Source of the DNA: Lactobacillus sp. | GTDB lineage: Bacteria; Bacillota; Bacilli; Lactobacillales; Lactobacillaceae | NCBI GenBank assembly: GCA_030530865.1 | Contig: JAUMUC010000003.1 | Span: 1 to 64,000 of the forward strand | DNA length: 64,000 nt | Reading direction: 5' to 3' | In this document: piece after piece, positions 55,300 through 64,000 of the stretch | Layout of the letters: every line of letters begins with the position of its first letter | Position numbering within the stretch: position 1 is the first letter of the stretch | Notes under the pieces: model-generated | What the model was told of the DNA's origin: nothing | Database searches by the model: none | What the model saw: the letters and a program-made list of their open reading frames with translations, nothing else | Program-made: the position numbers and the translations under genes

Positions 55300-56067
55300 A
55301 TGGTAGATCCAATTATTCAACTTAAGAATGTTACAAAAGTTTATCCAAATGGAACAGTCGGATTAAAGGATATTAATTTGACGATCAACAAGGGTGAATT
55401 TGTGGTGGTTGTTGGTCTTTCAGGATCAGGTAAATCAACATTACTACGTTCTATTAATCGTTTACACGACATTACTTCTGGAGAAATTTTGATTCACGGT
55501 GACTCTATTACCAAAGCTAAGGGTAAAGGTTTACGTAAATTACGTCGTGATATCGGAATGATTTTCCAAAACTTTAACTTGGTTAAACGTTCAAGCGTTT
55601 TACGCAACGTTTTAACAGGTAGAGTAGCTTATTACCCAACTTGGAAATCAACTTTTAACTTATTCTCTAAAGCTGATAAGTTGAAGGCATATGAAGCTTT
55701 AACCAAAGTTAATATGGCACAAAAAGTTTATGCACGAGCAGATGAATTATCTGGTGGTCAACAACAAAGAGTTGCGATTGCTAGAGTTTTAACCCAAGAT
55801 CCTAAGATTATCTTAGCCGATGAACCAACTGCTTCACTTGACCCTAAGACAAGCCGTCGCGTGTTAGCAGATATTAAGTCATTAAATCAAGAACTTGGTA
55901 TGACTGTCATTGCCAACTTGCACTCAGTTGAATTAGCTAAGGAATTCGGTGACCGTGTAATTGGTATCCGTGAAGGTCAAGTTGTATATGATGGTAAAAT
56001 CTCAGAAACTAGTCAATCAGTCTTTGACAACATTTACGAAGGTAAAGAGGAGGTAGAAGATGATTGA
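55300..56067 (+). CDS. phnC: Phosphonate-type ABC transporter ATPase
   Basis: 255 residues. Walker [10 protein letters not shown], signature LSGGQQQR, Walker [13 protein letters not shown]-loop LHSVEL. PhnC family. Couples ATP hydrolysis to import through the two PhnE permeases. The end overlaps the next gene by 8 nt. Confidence 0.93.
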   Translation: MVDPIIQLKNVTKVYPNGTVGLKDINLTINKGEFVVVVGLSGSGKSTLLRSINRLHDITSGEILIHGDSITKAKGKGLRKLRRDIGMIFQNFNLVKRSSVLRNVLTGRVAYYPTWKSTFNLFSKADKLKAYEALTKVNMAQKVYARADELSGGQQQRVAIARVLTQDPKIILADEPTASLDPKTSRRVLADIKSLNQELGMTVIANLHSVELAKEFGDRVIGIREGQVVYDGKISETSQSVFDNIYEGKEEVEDD

Positions 56068-56842
56068 TCAACTACCTAAGAAAAAGTTATCTTACTGGAA
56101 TCTAGTTTGGGTGGTTGTTTTTATCCTAGGTTTGTTTGTTTCAACTAATGAAACAGGCACAAGTGTCAGTGCATTGTTCAGCAACTTTGGTCAATTTACT
56201 GACATTTTCTTCCAAATGGCTAAGCCAGACTGGAGCTTTACTGGTGCAGCTATGCCTTACTTGATAGAAACAATTAAGATGGCGGTTCTTGGTACTGTAA
56301 TTGGTAGTGCAGTTGCTTTTGTTTACTCATTATTAATTGCAAGAAACATTATCAAGAACAGAGTCATTACAGGTGTTCTTCGCTTCATTATGAACATCAT
56401 CAGAACTATTCCTGATTTGCTCCTTGGTTCTATCTTTGTGGCAGTTGTAGGTATTGGACCTGTTGCTGGTATCGCCGCTTTATCAGTATTTACTTTTGGT
56501 GTCGTTGTAAAACTTTTCTACGAAGCTATCGAAACTATTGATAATGGACCAAGTGAAGCTATCCAAGCTTGTGGTGGTAACAAGTTCAATGAAGTAACTT
56601 TTGCAGTTATGCCACAAGTTTTACCATACTTCATCAGTTACACACTTTACGCATTTGAATTGAATATTCGTGCATCATCAGTTCTTGGTTATATTGGTGC
56701 TGGTGGTATTGGTTTGTACTTAAAACAAACGCTTGATACTTTCCAATATGGTCAAACTGGTATGATCACAATCGTCATTTTCTTGGTAGTATTAGTAATT
56801 GATGTTGTGTCAGCTAAAGCAAGGGAGGCGTTGATGAGATAA
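56060..56842 (+). CDS. phnE: Phosphonate-type ABC transporter permease, first
   Basis: 260 residues, about six transmembrane helices. The EAA coupling loop is [20 protein letters not shown]. PhnE family; pairs with the next gene as a heterodimeric channel. Its stop codon TAATG overlaps the next start. Confidence 0.92.
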   Translation: MIDQLPKKKLSYWNLVWVVVFILGLFVSTNETGTSVSALFSNFGQFTDIFFQMAKPDWSFTGAAMPYLIETIKMAVLGTVIGSAVAFVYSLLIARNIIKNRVITGVLRFIMNIIRTIPDLLLGSIFVAVVGIGPVAGIAALSVFTFGVVVKLFYEAIETIDNGPSEAIQACGGNKFNEVTFAVMPQVLPYFISYTLYAFELNIRASSVLGYIGAGGIGLYLKQTLDTFQYGQTGMITIVIFLVVLVIDVVSAKAREALMR

Positions 56843-57636
56843 TGTTACCTAAAAAAGAAGTTAAATTATCAAAGAGAATTAAACGAATCGTCCTTGCTGT
56901 AGCAATTATTGCGTTAATTATTTGGTCAGCAACAGGAATTGATTTTTCAGGTATTAAACAAACCGCTGGTCAAATCGTTGGAGCGATTGTTAACGGTTTG
57001 CTTCACCCAGATTGGTCATATGTTTACCAAGGTGATGGGGAAGACTTAGTTTCTCAATTATTTGAAACTTTGTGTATTGCGTTCTTAGGAACTTTCATTT
57101 CAGCAATCATCTCTATTCCATTCGCCTTCTGGGCTGCTAGTGCAAGACGTAAGTCAAAGATTTTCTCTGGCTCAGGTAAAGTTGTTTTGACTTTTATCAG
57201 AACTTTCCCAGAAATCGTTTTAGCAATCATGTTTATCAAGGCAGTTGGTCCTGGTGCTGGTGCTGGGGTATTAGCTTTAGGTTTCCACTCAGTGGGGATG
57301 CTTGCTATGCTTTTCTCAGAAGCCATTGAAAGTTTGGAAGATGGACCTACAGAAGCTGTTATTGCGGTTGGTGGTTCAAAGTGGCACACAGCGATGTTTG
57401 CTACCTTGCCAGATTTGCTACCTGCACTTATTTCAAACACTTTATACAGATTTGATGTGTCAATCAGATCAGCATCTATCTTGGGTATTGTAGGTGCCGG
57501 TGGTATTGGTTACCCATTAACTATCGCCTTGCAATATCGTCAATGGAGCCGTGTTGGTATCATTTTGTTAGGTATTGTTGTCATGGTTATCTTGGTTGAC
57601 TTTATCTCTGGTATGATTAGAAAACGTTTAGTTTAA
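56842..57636 (+). CDS. phnE: Phosphonate-type ABC transporter permease, second
   Basis: 264 residues with the same fold and EAA loop (EAVIAVGGSKWHTAMFATLP). Translationally coupled to the first permease. Ends in a strong terminator. Confidence 0.92.
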   Translation: MLPKKEVKLSKRIKRIVLAVAIIALIIWSATGIDFSGIKQTAGQIVGAIVNGLLHPDWSYVYQGDGEDLVSQLFETLCIAFLGTFISAIISIPFAFWAASARRKSKIFSGSGKVVLTFIRTFPEIVLAIMFIKAVGPGAGAGVLALGFHSVGMLAMLFSEAIESLEDGPTEAVIAVGGSKWHTAMFATLPDLLPALISNTLYRFDVSIRSASILGIVGAGGIGYPLTIALQYRQWSRVGIILLGIVVMVILVDFISGMIRKRLV

Positions 57637-57647
57637 TCGACAAAAAT

Positions 57648-57677
57648 AAAAGGATCTAGAAATTTCTAGATCCTTTT
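57648..57677. terminator. Bidirectional terminator after the phosphonate-type operon
   Basis: AAAAGGATCTAGAAAT / ATTTCTAGATCCTTTT near-perfect hairpin between convergent genes. Confidence 0.9.
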
Positions 57678-57701
57678 TATTTATTTAATTTCTGTTAGAT
57701 T

Positions 57702-58049
57702 TTAGTACCAGTGATGAGTTAACCAAAACTTCTTGGCTTTAACCCATGAACCGTAACGACCTTTAACGTATCTGTTGGCAACTTTTTCTTGGTTCTTAGC
57801 TGATAAGTTACCGTGTAAGTAAGAAATGCTTAATTGGTATCTACCGTAACACACACCGTTTCTTGCAGTGTATGAACCACCAGATTCACGCATTGCGATC
57901 CAGTTCTTAGCACGCTTTTCAGCCTTTGACATCTTCTTAGCAGCGTGAACTGGAGTTGCTTCGATGACTGTTGAACCTAATCCTACAGTCAAAGTAAGTG
58001 CGATTAATAATTTTGTGAAAATAGCTTTGTATTTACTCAAATCAAACAT
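57702..58049 (-). CDS. Short APF-like secreted protein
   Basis: 115 residues. A signal peptide (KLLIALTLTVGLGSTVIEA, cleavage near VHA) followed by the C-terminal domain of lactobacillus aggregation-promoting factors: WIAMRESGGSYTARNGVCYGRYQLSISY ... VKGRYGSW. The domain is a small lysozyme/transglycosylase-like fold with a Glu in RESGGSY. It lacks the linker region of full APF proteins, so it is a compact secreted form, probably acting on or binding the wall. Confidence 0.82.
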   Translation of the reverse strand: MFDLSKYKAIFTKLLIALTLTVGLGSTVIEATPVHAAKKMSKAEKRAKNWIAMRESGGSYTARNGVCYGRYQLSISYLHGNLSAKNQEKVANRYVKGRYGSWVKAKKFWLTHHWY

Positions 58050-58164
58050 CCTTTATAAAATATAAACTCCTCAAATGAATATATATATCTTACCGATTGA
58101 ATATTTCAGAAATGTTACAGAACTATCAAGTGGCTATTACAATTAGATTTACAAAATGTAATAT

Positions 58165-59016
58165 TTAACGGTCAATTTCTAAATCTTTGGCTAGATGCAC
58201 TTTCTTTATGTAATTTGTAAAGAAATCTTCTTTAAAGTAGGCGGCATAAAGCGTATTTAAGATAAATAAAATCGATTCTTCAGTGGAAAAATTACCAATT
58301 TTTTTAAACTTGCTTTCTTGTGCACAAATTTTAAAAGTGATATCAGCAAATTGTTTTAATAGCTGACCTCGTTCACTAGTTAAGGCAATAATTTTTGCCT
58401 TATGCTTTTTAATTACGGGTAAATAATGCAAACTATCAATATTTTTTGAATTTCCAGAATAGGAAATAATAATCGCAAGATCACCTTCCCGAATTGAAGC
58501 AGTGGTTAAACCAAATTCACCAGGATGACTGACTTCAATAATTTTTCCGATAGTTAGCATATTGCGTTTAAAGAGATATGCCAAATATTCATTTGGACTC
58601 AACCCGAAGACTACAATTCGTTTGGCTTCTTTGATTAATTTGGCGGCAACTTCTAAGTCATTGGCTGAAAGTTTGTCTGCAGTATCTTGGATACTTTCTT
58701 TTTCAATCGTGGTTAAGCGCTGAATGATTTCGGCTAGGTCATCGTCTTGATCGAAAGGGAGATTATGATCAATATCAGAATAATGGGTATCAGAATAGTA
58801 TTTTTCTGCTAAGAGATCGGGCAAAAAATCGGTCCAACCTTTATAGCCTAAAGATTGAGCAAAGCGTACCACGCTGGCTTTAGAAGTGAAACTTGCCCGA
58901 GCAACATCTTCTAAAGAGTGTTTTTCAATATTATCTAGATTATCAATAATATATTGAGCAATAGCTGATTTTGATGATTGTTTGTTCAGGGCATATTGTT
59001 TGATTTTTTCTAGCAT
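58165..59016 (-). CDS. RpiR-family regulator (HTH + SIS domain)
   Basis: 283 residues. The N-terminal HTH (EDVARASFTSKASVVRFAQS) is typical of MurR/RpiR, and the C-terminal SIS domain (VVFGLSPNEYLAYLF, IISYSGNSKNID) binds a sugar phosphate. Divergent from the beta-glucoside PTS operon, which it very likely controls, sensing a phosphorylated sugar. Confidence 0.85.
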   Translation of the reverse strand: MLEKIKQYALNKQSSKSAIAQYIIDNLDNIEKHSLEDVARASFTSKASVVRFAQSLGYKGWTDFLPDLLAEKYYSDTHYSDIDHNLPFDQDDDLAEIIQRLTTIEKESIQDTADKLSANDLEVAAKLIKEAKRIVVFGLSPNEYLAYLFKRNMLTIGKIIEVSHPGEFGLTTASIREGDLAIIISYSGNSKNIDSLHYLPVIKKHKAKIIALTSERGQLLKQFADITFKICAQESKFKKIGNFSTEESILFILNTLYAAYFKEDFFTNYIKKVHLAKDLEIDR

Positions 59017-59070
59017 AAGCTACCTCATATTTCATTCTGTTTCAGTATTTAATTATTTTTTAAAAAAGAA

Positions 59071-59085
59071 ATGAAACCGCATTCC
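59071..59085 (+). promoter_or_regulatory. cre site between rpiR-type gene and beta-glucoside PTS
   Basis: ATGAAACCGCATTCC fits WTGNAANCGNWNNCW with one mismatch at the last base. It lies about 100 bp before the PTS start and points to CcpA control of one or both operons. Confidence 0.6.
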
Positions 59086-59184
59086 AAGTTTAGCAAAAAG
59101 CCTAGTAGTTTGTCCAACTGATGCGCTAAATTATAGTTAATCAATCAAGTATAACTTGAAATACAAAAGTGAGGAGTGCCTACT

Positions 59185-61038
59185 ATGTCAAAACAATATC
59201 ATGTTTTAGCTGAAAATATTATTAAATTGATAGGTGGAAAAGAAAATGTAATTGATGTTTATCACTGTCAAACTAGACTGCGTTTTAAATTGAAGGATGC
59301 TAGTTTAGTTAAAAAATCTGAATTAGAGCAACTAGATGGTGTGAACATGTATCTAGTTAATGCTGGTGTGCATCAAGTGGTCATTGGCCCTCATGTAAAA
59401 GACGTCTTTGATGAAGTGGTGGACATTTTGGGAGACTTACCAGGTGAGCAAGAAGCTAACACTGAAAAAGTTCCACTTGTGCAAAAGATTATTGACTTTG
59501 TGGCGGGAGTTTTCCAACCTGTTATCCCAGCTTTGTCTGGTGCCGGAATGGTTAAAGCTGTCTTAGCTTTATTGGTTGTGTTTAAAGTTATTGCTAACAC
59601 TGACCAAACATATCTCTTGCTGAATACTTTTGCTGATGGTGTGTTTTACTTCTTACCATTAATTCTAGCTTTTACTACAGCTCAAAAATTGAAAGCTAAC
59701 CCAATCTTAGCTGTTGGGGTCATTGCGATGATGCTCCACCCAAATTGGACTGGATTGGTAACGGCGGGACATGCTGTAAACTTTTTTGGAGTAATTCCAT
59801 TTACATTAGCTAATTACGCTTACTCAGTAATTCCAGCCATTTTGGTCGTATTTGTGCAAGCGTATGTTGAAAAGCTAATTAACAAATTTATTCCAAAGTC
59901 AGTTGAATTAGTGTTTGTTCCATTATTAACTTTCTTGGTTATGGGAATGCTAGCTTTCTCAGTTTTAGGACCACTTGGAGCTCTAATTGGTCAAGGGTTG
60001 GCAACGGTATTTACTTACTTAGCAGAAAATGTTAGTTGGTTACCAGCAGTATTAATCGGGGGATTATTACCAATCATGGTTATGTTTGGAATCCATAACG
60101 GAATTGCCCCTTTAGGAGTTATGCAAATGGCTCAATTGGGTTACGATAGTATTTTTGGCCCAGGTGCCCTTTGTTCAAACATGGCTCAAGCTACAGCTTC
60201 ATTAATTGTTGCTTTTAGAACAAAAGATAAGAAAATGAAACAAATTGCTTCATCTGGTGCTATCACTGGATATATGGGAATTACTGAACCAATTCTTTAT
60301 GGGGTCAGCTTGCCTAAGAAATATCCACTTTATGCTTCAATGATCGGTGGGGGCCTTGGTGGACTATATGCTGGTTTAACGCACGTTCACCGTTTTGCTA
60401 CCGGTTCATCAGGTTTGCCAGCAATCTTGCTTTACATCGGTAACAACACTATGGCTTTCTTTTACAATATTGTCATTGCGTTGATTATCACTATTATTTC
60501 TACTGCAGTAATTACTTACTTCTTATCATTGAAATATGAAAAAACTGAAGTAGTGGAAGTTGCTGAAAAAACAGTCACCATTTCTGATACTGAAGTTGCC
60601 AGTCCAATTGCTGGAAACGTGATTCCGCTTAGTCAAGTAGATGATCCAGTTTTCTCTTCTGAAGCGTTAGGAAAAGGTTTTGCAGTTGAACCAACGGAAG
60701 AACTAGTGACTGCACCATTTGATGGTAAAGTGGTAACTGTTTTCCCAACCAAGCATGCAATTGGTTTGTTATCTGATACTGGAGTTGAAGTTTTAATTCA
60801 TATTGGTATTAATACGGTTGATTTACAAGGTAAGTATTTTGAAAGTTATATCACTGAAGGAGAACGAGTTGTCAAAGGACAAAAATTAGTTAGCTTTGAA
60901 TTAGATAAGATTAAGGAAGCTTGCTATGGAACCCAAGTGATGGTTGTGATAACTAATACAGCAAACTATTCAGAAATCAATTTAGTAAAGTCTGGTCAAC
61001 AAGCAGATGGTCAGAACGTACTTGATGTGAAGATTTAA
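59185..61038 (+). CDS. Beta-glucoside PTS permease, EIIBCA fusion
   Basis: 617 residues from the ATG at 59185 (MSKQYHVLAENIIKLIGGKE), chosen over an in-frame codon at 59176 that lies inside the ribosome-site region (GTGAGGAGTG). Order EIIB (phospho-Cys in YHCQTRLRF), EIIC (about ten helices), EIIA (last 150 residues, with the active His in EVLIHIGINTVDL). It imports and phosphorylates aryl- or disaccharide beta-glucosides for the 6-phospho-beta-glucosidase behind it. Here the EIIA His is intact, unlike in TreP. Confidence 0.9.
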   Translation: MSKQYHVLAENIIKLIGGKENVIDVYHCQTRLRFKLKDASLVKKSELEQLDGVNMYLVNAGVHQVVIGPHVKDVFDEVVDILGDLPGEQEANTEKVPLVQKIIDFVAGVFQPVIPALSGAGMVKAVLALLVVFKVIANTDQTYLLLNTFADGVFYFLPLILAFTTAQKLKANPILAVGVIAMMLHPNWTGLVTAGHAVNFFGVIPFTLANYAYSVIPAILVVFVQAYVEKLINKFIPKSVELVFVPLLTFLVMGMLAFSVLGPLGALIGQGLATVFTYLAENVSWLPAVLIGGLLPIMVMFGIHNGIAPLGVMQMAQLGYDSIFGPGALCSNMAQATASLIVAFRTKDKKMKQIASSGAITGYMGITEPILYGVSLPKKYPLYASMIGGGLGGLYAGLTHVHRFATGSSGLPAILLYIGNNTMAFFYNIVIALIITIISTAVITYFLSLKYEKTEVVEVAEKTVTISDTEVASPIAGNVIPLSQVDDPVFSSEALGKGFAVEPTEELVTAPFDGKVVTVFPTKHAIGLLSDTGVEVLIHIGINTVDLQGKYFESYITEGERVVKGQKLVSFELDKIKEACYGTQVMVVITNTANYSEINLVKSGQQADGQNVLDVKI

Positions 61039-62490
<1,452 letters not shown>

Positions 62491-62500
62491 AGGAGTGAAA

Positions 62501-63697
62501 ATGATGATTAAGCAGCATAAGGCATGGAAAGTCCTTGCAGTTTTATGTGGTTTAGCTGCTGCTGCTATTGGGATTTCGATTAACACATCAGGAGTTTTTT
62601 ACACAGTTGTTTCAGCGGATTTAAGTATTTTGAGAGGTGCGTTTGCCTTCCATATGACTATTTTTTCCTTGGTAACGGCAATTAGCGCACTATTAATTCC
62701 CTACTTAATAAATAGATTTGATTTTAAAAGCTATCTACTTTTTTCCATCATTGCTGCTAGTGTTAGTACAGCACTAATGGGAATGTCCAGTCAGCTGTGG
62801 CAGTTTTATCTCTTAGGTGCAGTTCGTGGCTTGACAACGGGGTTATTCTCTATCGTGCTCATAACTTTAATTATAAATAAATGGTTTTTAGAGAAAAACG
62901 GGTTAGCTATCAGTATTGCGTTAGCTTTTTCAGGAGTAATGGGGGCAATCTTTTCGCCAATCTTTTCCGAGATTATTAAAATGATTGGCTGGCGTTATGC
63001 ATATTTTGGTGAAGGATTACCAATTTTAGTCCTTTGTCTACCAGCATATCTTTATCGTTTTAACTTAGTTCCACAAGATGAAGGCTTGCAACCATATGGA
63101 CATCAAACCCAAGTAAATAATAAAAAAGTAAGTAATAAACTTGTACCAACTATTTCTTTGGTTTTATTGATCGCTTTTGCAGTCATTGTAAGTTTTGCTT
63201 CAAGTATGACGCAGCACTTTCCAGGTTACGCTCAGAATATTGGCTTAACAGCAACTCTTGGTGCTAGCATGCTATCAATGGGAATGTTTGGAAATATTGC
63301 TTCTAAGTTGGTGTTGGGTATCTTAAGTGACATGATCGGTCCTTTAAAAGCAACCATTATCTTAGTAACATGTGCAGTAACTGGTGCAGGGTTGCTCTTT
63401 TCTAAAACGATCATAGTTTTAATGCTAGGAGCATTTCTTTGGGGAGCGTGTTATGGCTTAGGAAGTGTCTCAATAGCTGTGTTAACTAACTAATTATTTG
63501 GAACTAAATATGAAAATATCTTTCCTATTATTTCGTTTTCAGGGAATGTCGGTGCTGCTACAGGATTTTCAGCGATTGGCTTTATCTATGATTTTAGTAA
63601 AAGTTACAAATTGGCAATTTTGATTATACTTGTGATCCTATTATTTAGTGGATTTAGTGTAGTTATGTCATATCGATTTTCAAAAAAGCAATTATGA
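62501..63697 (+). pseudogene. MFS permease split by one in-frame stop codon
   Basis: The frame runs from ATG 62501 (after AAAGGAGTG) to TGA 63695, interrupted only by TAA at 63491-63493. The first part has about nine or ten transmembrane helices; the in-frame tail (LFGTKYENIFPIISFSGN onwards) supplies the last two. In relatives this spot reads V-L-T-x-x-F-G, so a single change such as CAA to TAA would explain it. It follows the beta-glucosidase gene closely and was probably the third gene of that operon. Sequencing error cannot be excluded. Confidence 0.82.
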
Positions 63698-63706
63698 CAT
63701 TTTTTA

Positions 63707-63737
63707 TTGACCTAAACCTTAGTTCAGGTGATAGAAT
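63707..63737 (+). promoter_or_regulatory. MerR-type promoter with 19-bp spacer
   Basis: TTGACC (63707-63712), a 19-bp spacer and TAGAAT (63732-63737). The spacer carries the imperfect inverted repeat ACCTAAACCTTAGTTCAGGT (63710-63729). MerR-family activators twist exactly such over-long promoters. Confidence 0.7.
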
Positions 63738-63764
63738 GACTAAAAATATGAAAGGTTTTAAATT

Positions 63765-64000
63765 ATGAAAATTGATACTTTTGCCCATGTGCTTTTACCA
63801 AACTTTTATCAAATGATGCTAGCAATTGATGCTAATTTGCCACAAAAGATGCCTTTTTTAAATTTACCTCTTTTGACAGATTTAGATGCTAGAAAAGCCA
63901 AACAAGTTTCAGGTGTTAAGCAAGTAATTTCTTACGTTAATTTGAATCCCGAAGATTTCGTTAGTCCGGCTAAGTCATTAAACATCGTTAATGAGGCTAA
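63765..64000 (+). CDS. Amidohydrolase-like protein, N-terminal part (cut by window end)
   Basis: The first 78 residues (MKIDTFAHVLLPNFYQMMLA...) run off the window. The start resembles TIM-barrel metal-dependent amidohydrolases of the 2-pyrone/ACMSD type, where D-x-F/H-x-H-x-x-P opens the barrel; here the motif reads DTFAHVLLP. Only the beginning is seen, so the assignment is tentative. It lies behind a MerR-type promoter. Confidence 0.55.
   Translation, partial: MKIDTFAHVLLPNFYQMMLAIDANLPQKMPFLNLPLLTDLDARKAKQVSGVKQVISYVNLNPEDFVSPAKSLNIVNEA

Overview
The window reads as chromosomal DNA of an AT-rich, low-GC Gram-positive lactic acid bacterium. The best fit is the genus Lactobacillus, probably the L. 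johnsonii/gasseri group. The reasons are the S10-spc-alpha ribosomal cluster with frequent TTG/GTG starts, CcpA-type cre sites, several PTS systems, class III (anaerobic) ribonucleotide reductase, ECF transporter genes next to truA, an APF-type secreted protein, and an asparagine-synthase/ATP-grasp ligase pair typical of bacteria with D-Asp or D-Asn in their peptidoglycan cross-bridge. Species assignment is an inference; no search could be run.

Layout. 1-5.2 kb: the end of a tRNA-Arg, a DMT-family permease, a divergent pyridoxal/HMP kinase plus GatD-like amidotransferase pair, a tyrosine phosphatase, and two adjacent secreted lysine-rich paralogues that share a 389-bp block that looks identical. 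5.3-11.2 kb: a stand-alone EIIA-Glc under a cre-overlapped promoter, then a likely operon of an unknown protein, a metallophosphoesterase, a glutamine-dependent asparagine synthase and a D-aspartate-ligase-like ATP-grasp enzyme. 11.2-21 kb: nrdD-nrdG behind two NrdR boxes, an MFS permease, pepO, kup and two unknown proteins. 21.2-39.2 kb: the ribosomal supercluster rpsJ to rplQ with secY, adk, infA and rpoA, then ecfA1-ecfA2-ecfT-truA and rplM-rpsI.

39.2-44.2 kb is a foreign element of about 4.9 kb inserted exactly at the 3' end of rpsI and flanked by an 18-bp direct repeat. It carries a tyrosine integrase with one in-frame stop codon, an FtsK-like ATPase, two unknown small proteins, a remnant of an MmeI-type methyltransferase, and a secreted protein paired with a small two-helix membrane protein that could be a toxin/immunity pair. 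Both ends carry two TGGTCAC motifs 10 bp apart, which look like integrase arm sites.

44.2-64 kb is accessory metabolism and transport. It holds a divergent trehalose locus (treA-treR versus treP) with clear TreR operators and a TreP EIIA domain in which the phosphorylated His is replaced by Tyr; three MFS permeases and a GNAT acetyltransferase; two PhnD-type lipoproteins with one PhnC-PhnE-PhnE transporter, the second preceded by a 33-codon leader ORF that runs into a terminator; an APF-like secreted protein; an RpiR regulator divergent from a beta-glucoside PTS and 6-phospho-beta-glucosidase; an MFS gene broken by one stop codon; and, at the right edge, an amidohydrolase-like gene behind a MerR-type promoter with a 19-bp spacer.
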